From: Cladorhizidae sp. MBARI D1340-BT2
Lineage: Eukaryota; Porifera; Demospongiae; Poecilosclerida; Cladorhizidae
Direction: 5' to 3'
Assembly: GCA_028752905.1 (NCBI GenBank)
Contig: JAQNBH010000014.1
Coordinates: 20,090,490-20,154,489 of the forward strand
DNA: 64,000 nt
Below the pieces are notes generated by a model that saw only the letters and a list, made by a program, of their open reading frames with translations, was not told the DNA's origin and did not search any database. Below are positions 10,686 to 20,173 of the stretch, one piece after another. The translations under genes were made by a program, and so were the position numbers. The stretch's first letter is position 1; each line of letters begins with the position of its first letter.

Positions 10686-11655
10686 GCCCCAGAAATGGCC
10701 AAGTTGGATCAAGCCGGCAGCCCAATGAGACCTTTTACGTCCTGCAGGCAACCCGCACAGTCGGTGCAGGGAGCCTCCCGAGAGAGACTCCTAAGGCTAC
10801 TCGCCTTCAATTCCTGGGGATATACGTCGTCGCCTTCTTGCGTGGATTCTTACTCAGAGGCGTTCAGTCATAATTCAGCAGATGGTAGCTTCGCACCATT
10901 GGCTATTCAGCCAAGCGCAAATGTCAAATGTCTGAATCAACGGTTCCTCTCGTACTGAGTTGAATTACTATTGTAATGACACTTCATCAGTAGTGTAAAA
11001 CTAACCTGTCTCACGATGGTCTACACCCAGCTCACGTTCCATGTTAGCAGGTGAACAATCCGATACGTGGTGAATTCTGCTTCACAATAATAGGAAGAGC
11101 CAACATCGAAGGATCAAAAAGCAACTTAGCTATGAACGCTTGGCTGCCATAATCCAGTTATCACTGTGGTAACTTTTCTGACACCTCTAGCCTAAAACTC
11201 TTAGAGACTAAAGAATCAATAGGCCATGCTTTCACAGTTTGTATTCATATTGAAAATCAAAATCAAGCAAGCTTTTACCCTTTTGTTCCACGTGAGATTT
11301 CCGTTCTCACTGAGCTTGCCTTAGGACACCTGCGTTATCGTTTGACAGATGTGCTGCCCTAGCCAAACTCCCCACCTGACACTGTCTTCGACTCGGATCG
11401 GCCCTTGGAGAGGACCTTAAATCCAGAACAAGGCCCAGTTCCGCCTCATCGAATAAGTAAAGAAACGTTGAAAGTAGCCGGCGCCGAAGCTCCCACCTAT
11501 TCTACACCTCTCTTGTCTCTTCACAAAGACGGACTAGAGTCAAACTCAACAGGGTCTTCCTTCCCCGCTGATTCTGCCAAGCCCATTCCCTTGGCTGTGG
11601 TTTTGCTAGATAGTAGATAGGGACAATGGGAATCTCGTTAATCCATTCATGCGCA

Positions 11656-11690
<35 letters not shown>
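10686..11690 (-). rRNA. 28S rRNA gene segment, antisense
   Basis: Continues the 28S antisense sequence after the TA duplication. It includes CGGTTCCTCTCGTACT (10939 on), the complement of the sarcin-ricin loop, and ends at GGCTACCTTAAGAGG. At about 11691 it is fused to 18S in the opposite orientation. That arrangement does not exist in a normal rDNA unit. Confidence 0.85.
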
Positions 11691-11691
<1 letters not shown>

Positions 11692-11694
<3 letters not shown>

Positions 11695-11740
11695 GGACAG
11701 TTGGGGGCATTCGTATTTAATTGTCAGAGGTGAAATTCTC

Positions 11741-11810
<70 letters not shown>

Positions 11811-11923
11811 AGGGGTTCGAAGACGATCAGATACCGTTGTAGTCCTAACCATAAACTATGCCGACTAGGAATCGGTGGATGTTAGCGTTTGACTCCATCG
11901 GCACCTTATGAGAAATCAAAGTC

Positions 11924-12002
<79 letters not shown>

Positions 12003-12164
12003 GCGGCTTAATTTGACTCAACACGGGGAAACTCACCAGGTCCATACATGGTAAGGATTGACAGATTGAGAGCTCTTTCTTGATTCTATGGGTGGTGGTG
12101 CATGGCCGTTCTTAGTTGGTGGAGTGATTTGTCTGGTTAATTCCGTTAACGAACGAGACCTTAA
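11692..12164 (+). rRNA. 18S rRNA gene segment, sense (part 1)
   Basis: Starts within 18S at TTGGGGGCATTCGTATTTAA and includes the conserved AAAGGAATTGACGGAAGGGC and GCCTGCGGCTTAATTTGA. It is interrupted at TTAA (12161-12164) by the element at 12165-12971 and resumes at 12976. Apart from that insertion it is less degenerate than the antisense copy at 3938-5695. Confidence 0.88.
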
Positions 12165-12971
12165 CCGATTGCACGCCGTATTCCTAGTACCCGCGGGCAA
12201 ATTATTCATGAATTAACGAGGTATTTTACTTATTATTTTTATATCTTCCGTTCTGCAGGGACTCCACCCATGAAACTTGGGTCATATTCAGCCACATGAT
12301 AGCTCTACTTCCTGTAAAAAAATCGAGCCTTCCTTACCACTGGGCAGAACTAACCAGCATTATAAAACCTTGTCATCTTCTTGGGGGTGAATATTTTTTC
12401 ATACCTTGGTGGACTATCAGTAATGTTTATGCACCCCCTGCTCCTTTCTGTGCTTCTCTCTTGTTCCCTGCTCCTTCGTCTACTTCTCTCTTGTTCCCTG
12501 CCCCTTCGTCAACTTCTCTCGTTCCCTGTCCCTTCGTCTACTTCTCTCGTCTCTCCAGTATTCAAGTGTTATTCTTATCCTGGTATCTCATGTTTGTGTA
12601 CAATAAAAACATGGTGAAATATCATGCTGGAGACCAAGCAAGCTATACCCAAGACTGAGCAAGTTGTACTCTACCCGTGACAGCAAGACCGGAGCTCTAC
12701 CCAAGACACTCCCTTACATAATTGTGTTTTATATTATGGTTTTATTCTAGTATGTGTTAGCATTTTCACTCTCTTATAATTTGTTTTTTGTATTATTATG
12801 TGTTAGCATTTTGATGGGGAAAACAACCCACTGGCTTTGCAGCTGGTTGAGGGTTTGTAAATAGATGCTCCATCTTGTGTTGGCATTATAATGTGTGTAT
12901 AATAGTGTGAAAATATGAAAATATTCATGAATAATTTGCCCGCGGGCACTAGGAATACGGTGTGCAATCGG
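12165..12971. mobile_element. TTAA-flanked miniature element in 18S (piggyBac-like)
   Basis: Ends are inverted repeats. The left reads CCGATTGCACGCCGTATTCC; the right, reverse complemented, reads CCGATTGCACACCGTATTCC. Matching continues through CCGCGGGCAAATTATTCATG for about 47 bp in all. TTAA flanks both ends (12161-12164 and 12972-12975), and removing the element restores intact 18S GACC-TTAA-CCTGC. TTAA duplication with CC-starting ends is characteristic of piggyBac. At 807 bp with no transposase it is non-autonomous. Internally there is a variable tandem repeat of TCCTTCGTCTACTTCTCTC type (12440-12560). Confidence 0.85.
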
Positions 12972-12975
12972 TTAA

Positions 12976-13256
12976 CCTGCTAACTAGTCCTGCCATTCCC
13001 GAATGGTAGCTGACTTCTTAGAGGGACAACTGGCTCCGAAGCCAGTGGAAGTTTGAGGCAATAACAGGTCTGTGATACCCTTAGATGTTCTGGGCCGCAC
13101 GCGCGCTACACTGACAAAAGTCAGCGAGCATGTCCTACGCCGATAGGTGCGGGGAATCTTGTGAAACTTTGTCGTGCTGGGGATTGATTTTTGAAATTCT
13201 TGATCATCAACGAGGAATTCCTAGTAAGCGCAAGTCAGCAGCTTGCGTTGATTACA

Positions 13257-13292
<36 letters not shown>

Positions 13293-13405
13293 AGATTGAA
13301 TGGTTTAGTGAGGTCTCTGGATCGCCTGCGCTGCGAGCAGCAATGCTCGCGGTCGCGTGGAGAGAAGCTGGCCAAACTGTGCTATTTAGAGGAAGTAAAA
13401 GTCGT
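12976..13405 (+). rRNA. 18S rRNA gene segment, sense (part 2)
   Basis: Continues 18S through GTACACACCGCCCGTC at about 13269 and ends at GGAAGTAAAAGTCGT (13391-13405). The remaining 3' terminus, beginning AACAAGG, is found about 4.7 kb downstream at 18095, after two retrotransposon insertions. Confidence 0.9.
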
Positions 13406-16400
13406 GTCTGTCTCCTCCCAGCCGAGACGGCAGTCCTATGCCTAGTGGCGCTACGGGAGGTAGGGGGAGCAGTGGTGCGAACCAAGCTGCTCGACTAGTC
13501 GAGCGTATCCAATGGAAACCTCAGTTGGACGCTTCGCTGCAAGAAATTATCAATGAGGTTGGGCCCAGATCATCTGGGGCCCCAGAAAAGAGATTTGACC
13601 TGTGGAGAAAGCGCCATCCTGAGTTAATCACGACGGTTGGTGCGATCGCTGCACGGGTTACAAGAATTCTGAAGAGACAGAAGGAAGAGCCAATAGATTC
13701 TCCGGCTCGGGCGGAGAAAGTTGCGGCTGGAGCACCATCAACTCCGATGAGGCCTTCTGTCACTGATGAAACAGCCGCCGTTGAGCGGGAAGAACAGAGA
13801 TTGAGCGTCGTTTGTGGGGATGAGTCAGTGGAGGACACTGATCTTAGACGGGAGCTCCGAACCGAGTTCGAGAGGCAGACTGAGGGAAAGGATGAAGGCA
13901 GTTTTGAGAATCGTACAAGGATGCTCTGCAAGGGTATCTGGAAGGATAGTCCCATAGTGAGAAAGTTTGACGAGGAGATCAAGAGATTGTGGCTAGATGG
14001 AGAAAAGAGCTTCTGGCGGCTCAACTGTCTTGTTTACGCAGGTTCAGTTGTGGTATGCCGGAAGTCCCGGAAACCTCGGCCAGAGAGAGTGGGAATCCCT
14101 CTGGGGCAGACGAGTATGAGGATCAGAACTGCTAGAGTCAAAGAACTCAGGAAGCTGATCGGTTGGCTTACTTGCGAGGTCACTAGATGCTCGCTCATGC
14201 GAAGACCCACCATGAGACAGAAAAGACTGTCGGTGCGGCTAAGGAAAATGTTCGGTAATAAGACCTTACCTGAATTGAGGGCCTTGCTGGAGAACCATAA
14301 AGGTTTGTTGAAGGTCAAGACCCTACAGCTTAGATGCATGAAGAACAAGGAGAAGGAACGAGGTGAGAGAGTGCAATACCAATTGCACGGCCCTCGTAGT
14401 CTCATGGCTGGTGGGAGCAGTGTCGGTCCAAGTAAGAGGCCGAGCGAGTCGGAAGTGAAGAACTTTTGGAGCGGAGTTCTCGGTAAGGAGGCCGAATTTG
14501 ATTTGCAAGACAATTCAGTATCGGGCTGGATCAAGAGTTTGAGTTGTGTTACCAAAGACCAAGACCTTTCAGAGTGCGTAAATGAAGTTACCTGGGGTTG
14601 TGTTGTAGGAAAGGCACGTCCGTGGAAGGCAGCGGGCCCAGATTTTATCTCAGCCTTCTGGTGGAAATCCTTCCCCACAGCAGCGTCGGGACTGTATGAG
14701 TTGGTGAGCGAGGTGATCCTTAGGGAAAAGGAGATCCCTGACTGGATGATAATGGGAAGAACAGTTCTGGTGCCCAAGGATGGTTGCCAGGGGGAGCCGA
14801 GCCAGTATCGGCCCATCACTTGTTTGAATACGAGTTACAAACTTTTCACTGGTTTGCTGACGAGGATTCTCGAGAATCACGTCAATAAGAAACTGCTCCT
14901 TCCCATTGAGCAGAAAGCCCTGCGAAAAGGCAGTCGAGGATGTATTGATGCCCTCTTGGTGGACTCCATGATCGTGCAGGAAGCGACTCGCAAGAGGCGC
15001 AACCTTGCCATGGCCTGGATAGACTACCAGAAGGCATATGATAGAAATCCCCACGGTTGGCTGTTGAAGGTGCTTGAGGCCATCAAAGCAACCAAAGCGC
15101 TCATCCGAGTGCTCGCCACCGTGATTTCGAAGTGGAAATCCATATTCAGCTTGGGATCGGGCCGGGACGCGGTTCGGGTCCCCATGGTATTTAAGAGGGG
15201 GCTTTTTCAGGCGGACTCTTTGTCACCTTTGCTCTTTGCCCTCTGCATAGCACCTGTTTCATATGCGCTTAAGAAGCAGGAAGGAGTTGGGATTGCTGGC
15301 CTTAGGGTTCGAATCTCCCATCTCTTTTTCATGGACGATTTGAAGGTGTATGCGGAGGAACCGAGAGACTTGGAGCGGTTGATACGTAAAGTGGAAACCG
15401 TTTCTAAGGCGGTGGGCATGGAATTCGGACTGAGAAAGTGTGCTGTGGCAGAGATAAGAAGAGGACGTCTGGTGGAAGCAAGAGATATACCCTTGCCCGA
15501 TGGTAGAGAAGTAAGGGCACTCTTGATAGGTAATACTTACAAGTATCTTGGCGTTGAGCAATCACTGAAACCTGACCGACGTAAGATCAAGGAGAGACTG
15601 GCGATGACTTATAGCAAGCGATTGCGCATGATCTGGAAATCCCGCCTTAACTCCAAGTCAAAGGTGCAGGCAACGAATGTGTGGGCAGTTTCTTTGTACC
15701 GATCTTTCTTTGGCACGATCAAGTGGACGAAGAGTGAGCTGGTCCAGCTTGATCGCCTCACGTGGAAAATCCTTAGGCAGTATAAGTGTCATCATGCCAA
15801 CGCATCGTTGGAGAGGCTCTACCTGCCCCGGGGGTCTGGGGGCCGAGGTTTAATCGGTCTGCAGAACTGCTGGGAGAGGGAAGTAGTCTCAACGGCGGTG
15901 TATCTGGCTATTGCCAAGGATGAGCATTGCAAGGCTATGTTTCGACACCAGTTGCTCCTCGAGGATGAGTCGAGTTGGAACTTCCTGCATGCTGCGCAAG
16001 AGGTACTAGAGAGATATCAGGTGCCCATTTCGATCAGAAGAGACGGAGCTGTGCTAGATGGGCGTACGCTCTCATCACAGCGGGCGGCCCAGATGGTACG
16101 GGCGGCCCAGGAAGAGCTTGCAACTGAAAACTTGGAGCGGAAAATCATACACAGAGTTTATTCCAAACAGTGGAACCTGAAAGGTATAGACGCACTCGCC
16201 ACAAACTCCTGGCTCAAAAATGGAAGATTTCGTGCTGAGACCGAAGCACTGATTGTAGCGGCCCAAGACGGCATACTCTACACCAAGGCTTATCGAAGGC
16301 GGGTGCTCAAAGAAAAGATTTCCGAGGAATGCCGACTCGGTGGGAAAGAGCCGGAAACAATTGGACATCTGCTCGGCGGGTGCACCGAACTCAACTGGAC

Positions 16401-17360
16401 CCTCCACAAAGAACGGCACGGCCGAGTTCTTTACCAAGTGTTGCGGGCGCTTTGCAAAAAGTTGAACGTGACCTTGCCAGACTCGCTCAGGTGGAGCGCT
16501 GGTGGCTGGAACGGTGTAGGGGTGCTAGAAAATTCTGAAGTAAAACTCAAGGTAGATCTTAGTCTGCCCACTGATCGTAGCATCAGCGAGAGGCGGCCAG
16601 ACCTAGTGTTATCATTACGGGAAACCCGACGCATCCTGATTTTTTAAGTAACATGCGCCTGGGAACCTCTTATTGTGGAAAAGGAAATGGAGAAGAAGAG
16701 GAAGTACCGAGAGCTGGCTGCTGACCTGGCCACCGGGTCACTGTTATACCTTTAGTGATCGGCGATCTTGGGACGGTGGGCAGTTTCACTTCAGAACTAG
16801 CACGAACGGGGATTTTCACGCCACAGGAGATTTCCAACTTGGTCCGTGAATGTCAGTTCGAGGTCTTGACGAGTGCAGTACGAATTATTCGGAGACAACT
16901 TAGCAGCGGGGACTAGTCGTGTAGGACGGCAAACACCATGGGGCTCGCCTCTATCTGCGGACCACTGGGTCGGCCATGGAGAGCACACCACGCTTGGGAG
17001 TCCTCTGCCCGTGGGGTCTGGGTGCGATTGGTATACTGTGCGGGATAACCCTGGTGTGAGCTGGAAGCGGCCGAATAATTGTTTTTTAGGCGGGGGGAGC
17101 TGACGTGGCACTGAAGCGTTGGGGAGGGGTAACGTAATGGAAAGCTTAGGAGTGGGCCCCTTCGTGGAAGTGCTTGACGGTCCCCAATTGTAGCGCTAAC
17201 CTCCCCCCGTCCCTTCCGCAGGGTTCGGTTGTGTAAAGCGGAGCATCAGGGGGAAACCGTGCATCGTGTCCTGACAAAGTGGGCTGAAAGGCTAGTGATT
17301 GCACCGGTCGTGCTCAGGCCTTGCGGGCAGGAAGAGGACGGCGATTATTCTATTCATTTA
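13406..17360 (+). mobile_element. Family A non-LTR retrotransposon, copy 1 (18S-inserted)
   Basis: Inserted after 18S AAGTAAAAGTCGT (13393-13405). The next copy of AAGTAAAAGTCGT, at 17361-17373, marks its 3' boundary, giving a 13-bp target duplication. It is 5'-truncated: it starts at the point corresponding to about 42652 of copy 2, so it lacks the terminal ribozyme. A coding region at 13438-16647 is followed by about 700 bp of 3' sequence ending TTCTATTCATTT. The organisation (one ORF, RT, zinc knuckle, restriction-like endonuclease) and the 13-bp duplication resemble the R2/R4 group. From the RT and C-terminal motifs I favour R4/Dong-like. Confidence 0.85.
13438..16647 (+). CDS. Family A retrotransposon polyprotein: reverse transcriptase with truncated endonuclease
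   Basis: 1,069 codons are open. No N-terminal zinc finger is evident. Residues about 200-260 hold a WRLNCLVYAG block shared with family B. The RT runs from about residue 390 (WKAAGPDFISAFW), through YRPITCLNTSYK near 457, to FMDD at 631-634. A tryptophan-rich thumb and an ETEALIV linker follow, then a zinc knuckle near 964 and an endonuclease RPDLVLS motif near 1053. Three key sites differ from sister copies. The fingers/palm motif reads QADSLSP instead of QGDSLSP (Ala at 592). The knuckle reads CRLGGKEPE where copies 2 and 3 have CRLC. Codon GAA of IFEVA is TAA, which ends the protein inside the endonuclease. A 16-bp deletion follows downstream. The ORF therefore looks long but is probably inactive. 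ATG at 13438 is only the first in frame; the true start is uncertain because the 5' end is truncated. Confidence 0.85.
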   Translation: MPSGATGGRGSSGANQAARLVERIQWKPQLDASLQEIINEVGPRSSGAPEKRFDLWRKRHPELITTVGAIAARVTRILKRQKEEPIDSPARAEKVAAGAPSTPMRPSVTDETAAVEREEQRLSVVCGDESVEDTDLRRELRTEFERQTEGKDEGSFENRTRMLCKGIWKDSPIVRKFDEEIKRLWLDGEKSFWRLNCLVYAGSVVVCRKSRKPRPERVGIPLGQTSMRIRTARVKELRKLIGWLTCEVTRCSLMRRPTMRQKRLSVRLRKMFGNKTLPELRALLENHKGLLKVKTLQLRCMKNKEKERGERVQYQLHGPRSLMAGGSSVGPSKRPSESEVKNFWSGVLGKEAEFDLQDNSVSGWIKSLSCVTKDQDLSECVNEVTWGCVVGKARPWKAAGPDFISAFWWKSFPTAASGLYELVSEVILREKEIPDWMIMGRTVLVPKDGCQGEPSQYRPITCLNTSYKLFTGLLTRILENHVNKKLLLPIEQKALRKGSRGCIDALLVDSMIVQEATRKRRNLAMAWIDYQKAYDRNPHGWLLKVLEAIKATKALIRVLATVISKWKSIFSLGSGRDAVRVPMVFKRGLFQADSLSPLLFALCIAPVSYALKKQEGVGIAGLRVRISHLFFMDDLKVYAEEPRDLERLIRKVETVSKAVGMEFGLRKCAVAEIRRGRLVEARDIPLPDGREVRALLIGNTYKYLGVEQSLKPDRRKIKERLAMTYSKRLRMIWKSRLNSKSKVQATNVWAVSLYRSFFGTIKWTKSELVQLDRLTWKILRQYKCHHANASLERLYLPRGSGGRGLIGLQNCWEREVVSTAVYLAIAKDEHCKAMFRHQLLLEDESSWNFLHAAQEVLERYQVPISIRRDGAVLDGRTLSSQRAAQMVRAAQEELATENLERKIIHRVYSKQWNLKGIDALATNSWLKNGRFRAETEALIVAAQDGILYTKAYRRRVLKEKISEECRLGGKEPETIGHLLGGCTELNWTLHKERHGRVLYQVLRALCKKLNVTLPDSLRWSAGGWNGVGVLENSEVKLKVDLSLPTDRSISERRPDLVLSLRETRRILIF

Positions 17361-18081
17361 AAGTAAAAGTCGTCCCCCAGTGCTGGGTTCTACCTCATCG
17401 TGGTCTGGGGGTGTAACGGTTGGTACAGACGTTGGTCTGGCACCGGCTAAATAAGAACCCAACCCCCCCCCCCCCACTGGCTTGGTTACGCGGGCCAGTG
17501 GGGGTCACCCATCTCTGATGGATCTCTACCTAACACACCTTAACTGATCCTAGGATCTTGGTGAATATGGGGAGTAGAGCAGGTACGCTGTCATCCCTCG
17601 GCGCTGGCGGTCTTGGGAAGGGCGGTGCCACCTTGACTGTGCTTGCGGGCTTTCACGTCTGCCGCCTGTCAAAACTGGATGGTCCTTGCTGGGCTAGTCG
17701 ACATCGGCTGTATGTTCCCTTCTGGAGAAAGTGCTGGGGGTTGCGTGGTACCTTTGAGAATTTTAAAGAGAAAATGTGCATGGCAGTGCTGAGGTGTCAA
17801 AACCTAAGGTTCAGCCGCCAATACTGGGCTGGGCCATCCCCGGACGATTGTGGGAGGTGCGGGAATCTGATAGGGTTGCGCACAGGGTTCAGACAATGCC
17901 CCTGGACAGGGGGGTATCCCGTTATGAGTGCGGGCAGAATTTGGCAAGGGAATGAGCGTGAATCCAGCATGGAACCCAGTTGAGTCTGGGGTTGGGTGGT
18001 TCAGTCGGCTGCAACTACCCTTCCTTAGTGCGAATGTCCGGTGGCGGCTAGACCAGAAGCAGTGCTATGGAATGTGCATTT
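17361..18081 (+). mobile_element. Short non-autonomous element (SIDE-like) at the same 18S site
   Basis: About 720 bp bounded by AAGTAAAAGTCGT at 17361-17373 and GAGTAAAAGTCGT at 18082-18094, directly followed by the resumed 18S sequence AACAAGG. Its 5' end is a well-formed HDV-like ribozyme related to that of family A. Its 3' end, GTGCATTTGAGTAAAAG, resembles that of copy 1, TTCATTTAAAGTAAAAG. A C-tract of 15 follows the ribozyme. A 141-codon open frame at 17558-17983 has no recognisable RT or endonuclease motif. The best reading is an internally deleted parasite of a family A relative, inserted in tandem. Confidence 0.65.
17374..17461 (+). ncRNA. HDV-like self-cleaving ribozyme, best preserved copy
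   Basis: An 88-nt double-pseudoknot fold starts at the first base of the element. P1 is CCCCCAG (17374-17380) with CTGGGGG (17405-17411), 7 bp. P2 is TGGGTTCT (17384-17391) with AGAACCCA (17454-17461), 8 bp. P3 is ACC (17392-17394) with GGT (17402-17404). L3 is TCATCGT. P4 is CAGAC (17426-17430), loop GTTG, GTCTG (17435-17439). J4/2 is GGCTAAAT with the candidate catalytic C at 17447. Segment order and helix lengths match the HDV family. The first base pair is C-G rather than the usual G-U. Cleavage would separate the 18S leader from element RNA, as known for R2. Confidence 0.8.
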
Positions 18082-18082
18082 G

Positions 18083-18128
<46 letters not shown>

Positions 18129-18132
18129 AATT
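18082..18132 (+). rRNA. 18S rRNA 3' terminus, sense
   Basis: GAGTAAAAGTCGTAACAAGG followed by TTTCCGTAGGTGAACCTGCG and GGAAGGATAATTA is the canonical 18S 3' end with one change (ATAATTA for ATCATTA). It completes the 18S copy broken at 13405. Confidence 0.9.
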
Positions 18133-20173
18133 ACCGTACCCCGTCGTCCGACCCACGTGCACCTCTGCCTCTTAACCCAGGCGAGGAGGTGCGCATGGGG
18201 ACCGCTATGCCCAGGGTCGACCACGCCAGCCTCCCACATGAAGTGGAGATGGTGGATGACATCCTAAAGGAGATATGGGAGGGGGAGGGGCAACGAGATA
18301 TGTGGCGGTTGAACTGCCTCATATACGCAGGGGCAAAAACTGTGGAGGCCCTTTTAAATAGAGGAACAACCACCAACATAAGCACCCAAACAGACCCCAA
18401 GCAGGCCCAGAAGGGCAAAGAGAACCCCCCCCCCCCCTTTCTCCCTTTCTTTCTTTGTTGATATGTTTTCCTTCCCCCTTTCCCTCCCCACACACAATGC
18501 TACCCCAGACACAAGAGAGAAACCCCAACCAGGAAAGGACTCCAGAGGAGGACGTGGCGGAGGCAACTGAAGAACCTGAACAAAACAAAAGCCCGAGGGT
18601 AAGCCAAACAGATCTCATGGTGAGAAAGTGGGTCATGCATTCATTCCTCACAGGGAAAGAGAAACCCCTCACCCATGACACCACAAGGGACAAAAGCGGG
18701 AAAGAACTCTATCAGGGAACTAAGAAGGAATCTTGGGTGGCTCACCACAGAGATCAAGGCAGGAGGAACACGGCTAAACATCAGTAGGAGACGAAAGAAT
18801 CGGAGAGACAAGCTCAGGAAACGCTGGGGAGGGGACTCCAGAGGGAAACTGAGCATAACGAGAATGAGAGAGATCCGAACAAAAGTGAGAAGCCTACTGA
18901 AAATCAGGATCAGAATAAACCGCCGAAAGGCGACACACCAGAGAAAAAGAGAGGCAAACAAACGCTTCTGCACGTCCGGCCCGAGGAGACTCAAGGGGAG
19001 ACCAAGGAGACCAGAGTTAAACAGGGAGCAGACAGAAGGGATAACCGACTTCTGGAGTAAGTTGTGGGGTACGAGGGGGGAGTGGGACCCAACGGACGGA
19101 GCCATCAAGAACTGGATGACCGAGACAAAGGAAAAGGTGAAGGGAGTAGAGGAAAGAGAGTACAACAAGGAAGGATTATGGAAGCGGGCGATGGCCAAAG
19201 GAGGAAAGTGGAAGGCACCTGGCCCAGATAGAATATATGGAGCGTGGTACCTGATCCTCCCACAAATGGCCAAGATCATGGGCGAACTGGTGTGGGAAAC
19301 AATAGAGGGCGAGAGGGAGGCCCCTGGTTGGTTGGTGAAAGGAAGGACAGTCCTAATTCCAAAAGAGAGCTGCGAAGGAAAACTTGAACAGTACCGCCCC
19401 ATCACCTGCCTCAACACTGCATATAAGCTGCTAACAAGCATGCTAGCGGAGATGCTAACAGAGCACGTGATGGACAATGGGGTGCCGCCCGAAGAACAAA
19501 AAGCCATACGAAAAGACACAAGGGGCTGCCTGGATGCAATAACAATTGACCAGGCAGCAAACAGGTAAGCCCAAATGGAGAGGAGGGACCTCTCGGTGGC
19601 ATGGATAGACTTCCGAAAAGCCTACGATGTTATCCCACACAAATGGATAGAGAAAGCACTAAGAGCAATTAAAGCACCTCCGATGATCCAAAAGGCTATT
19701 TCAGGACTGATACCAAAATGGGCCACAAACATAGAGATCCAAACCAACCAGGGGACCACCACCACCACCACAACCATTCCGATCACACTCAAGAGAGGGA
19801 TATTTCAGGGGGACTCGCTGTCTCCAATCCTGTTCTGCATATGCGTAGCCCCAATCTCACATGCACTGAGGAAGGAGAGAGGCTTTACGGCAGCACACCA
19901 AACGAGCCCGCTGACTCGTCTAATGTTTGTCGATGACCTCAAGGTGTACGCCAAGGACAAAAGCCAACTGGGTGAAGTAATCCTCAGGGCAGAAAGGGCT
20001 GCTAGAGCAGTGGGAATGACGCTTGGACTAAACAAGTGTGCTGTAGCCCATATGGTCGGAGGAAGACAGAGGATAGAAGGAGGATCAGGGATTGACACGG
20101 GGGAAACCATCGGAGAACTGGGAGAGGAGGAGACCTACAAATACCTAGGGGTAGAGCAGAGATTTGGGGTAGA
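18133..20173 (+). pseudogene. Family B non-LTR retrotransposon, copy 1 (5' two-thirds, broken)
   Basis: Related to family A but distinct. WRLNCLIYAG lies near 18304, the RT motif KWKAPGPDRIYGAW near 19208, YRPITCLNTAYKLL near 19393, AWIDFRKAYDVIP near 19600, IFQGDSLSPILF near 19800 and FVDDLKVY near 19925. Damage includes a TAA at 19566-19568 where copy 2 has GAA. A C-rich insertion lies at about 18425-18490, and the donor of one intron-like segment there is mutated. A second intron-like segment is at 18599-18653. The copy is cut in the thumb region at about 20173, where 18S antisense begins. The true 5' end between 18133 and about 18200 was not determined; it may include ITS1. Confidence 0.8.
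18599..18653 (+). other. Intron-like segment in family B copy 1
   Basis: 55 nt starting GTAAGCC and ending CTCACAG. The length is not a multiple of 3. Removing it joins the frame ending NKSPR to the frame beginning GKRNPSP, which runs on into the RNSIREL-type coding part. Copy 2 has a 55-nt counterpart at 23845-23899 with the same borders. Confidence 0.6.

Noticed and set aside
13521..14819. Long minus-strand frames opposite the family A ORF
   Set aside because: Shadow frames of the RT coding sequence, with no recognisable motif.
18111..18200. Start of family B immediately at the 18S 3' end as an insertion site
   Set aside because: The sequence after the 18S terminus could be ITS1, and copy 2 begins in a different context. 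The boundary cannot be set from two copies.
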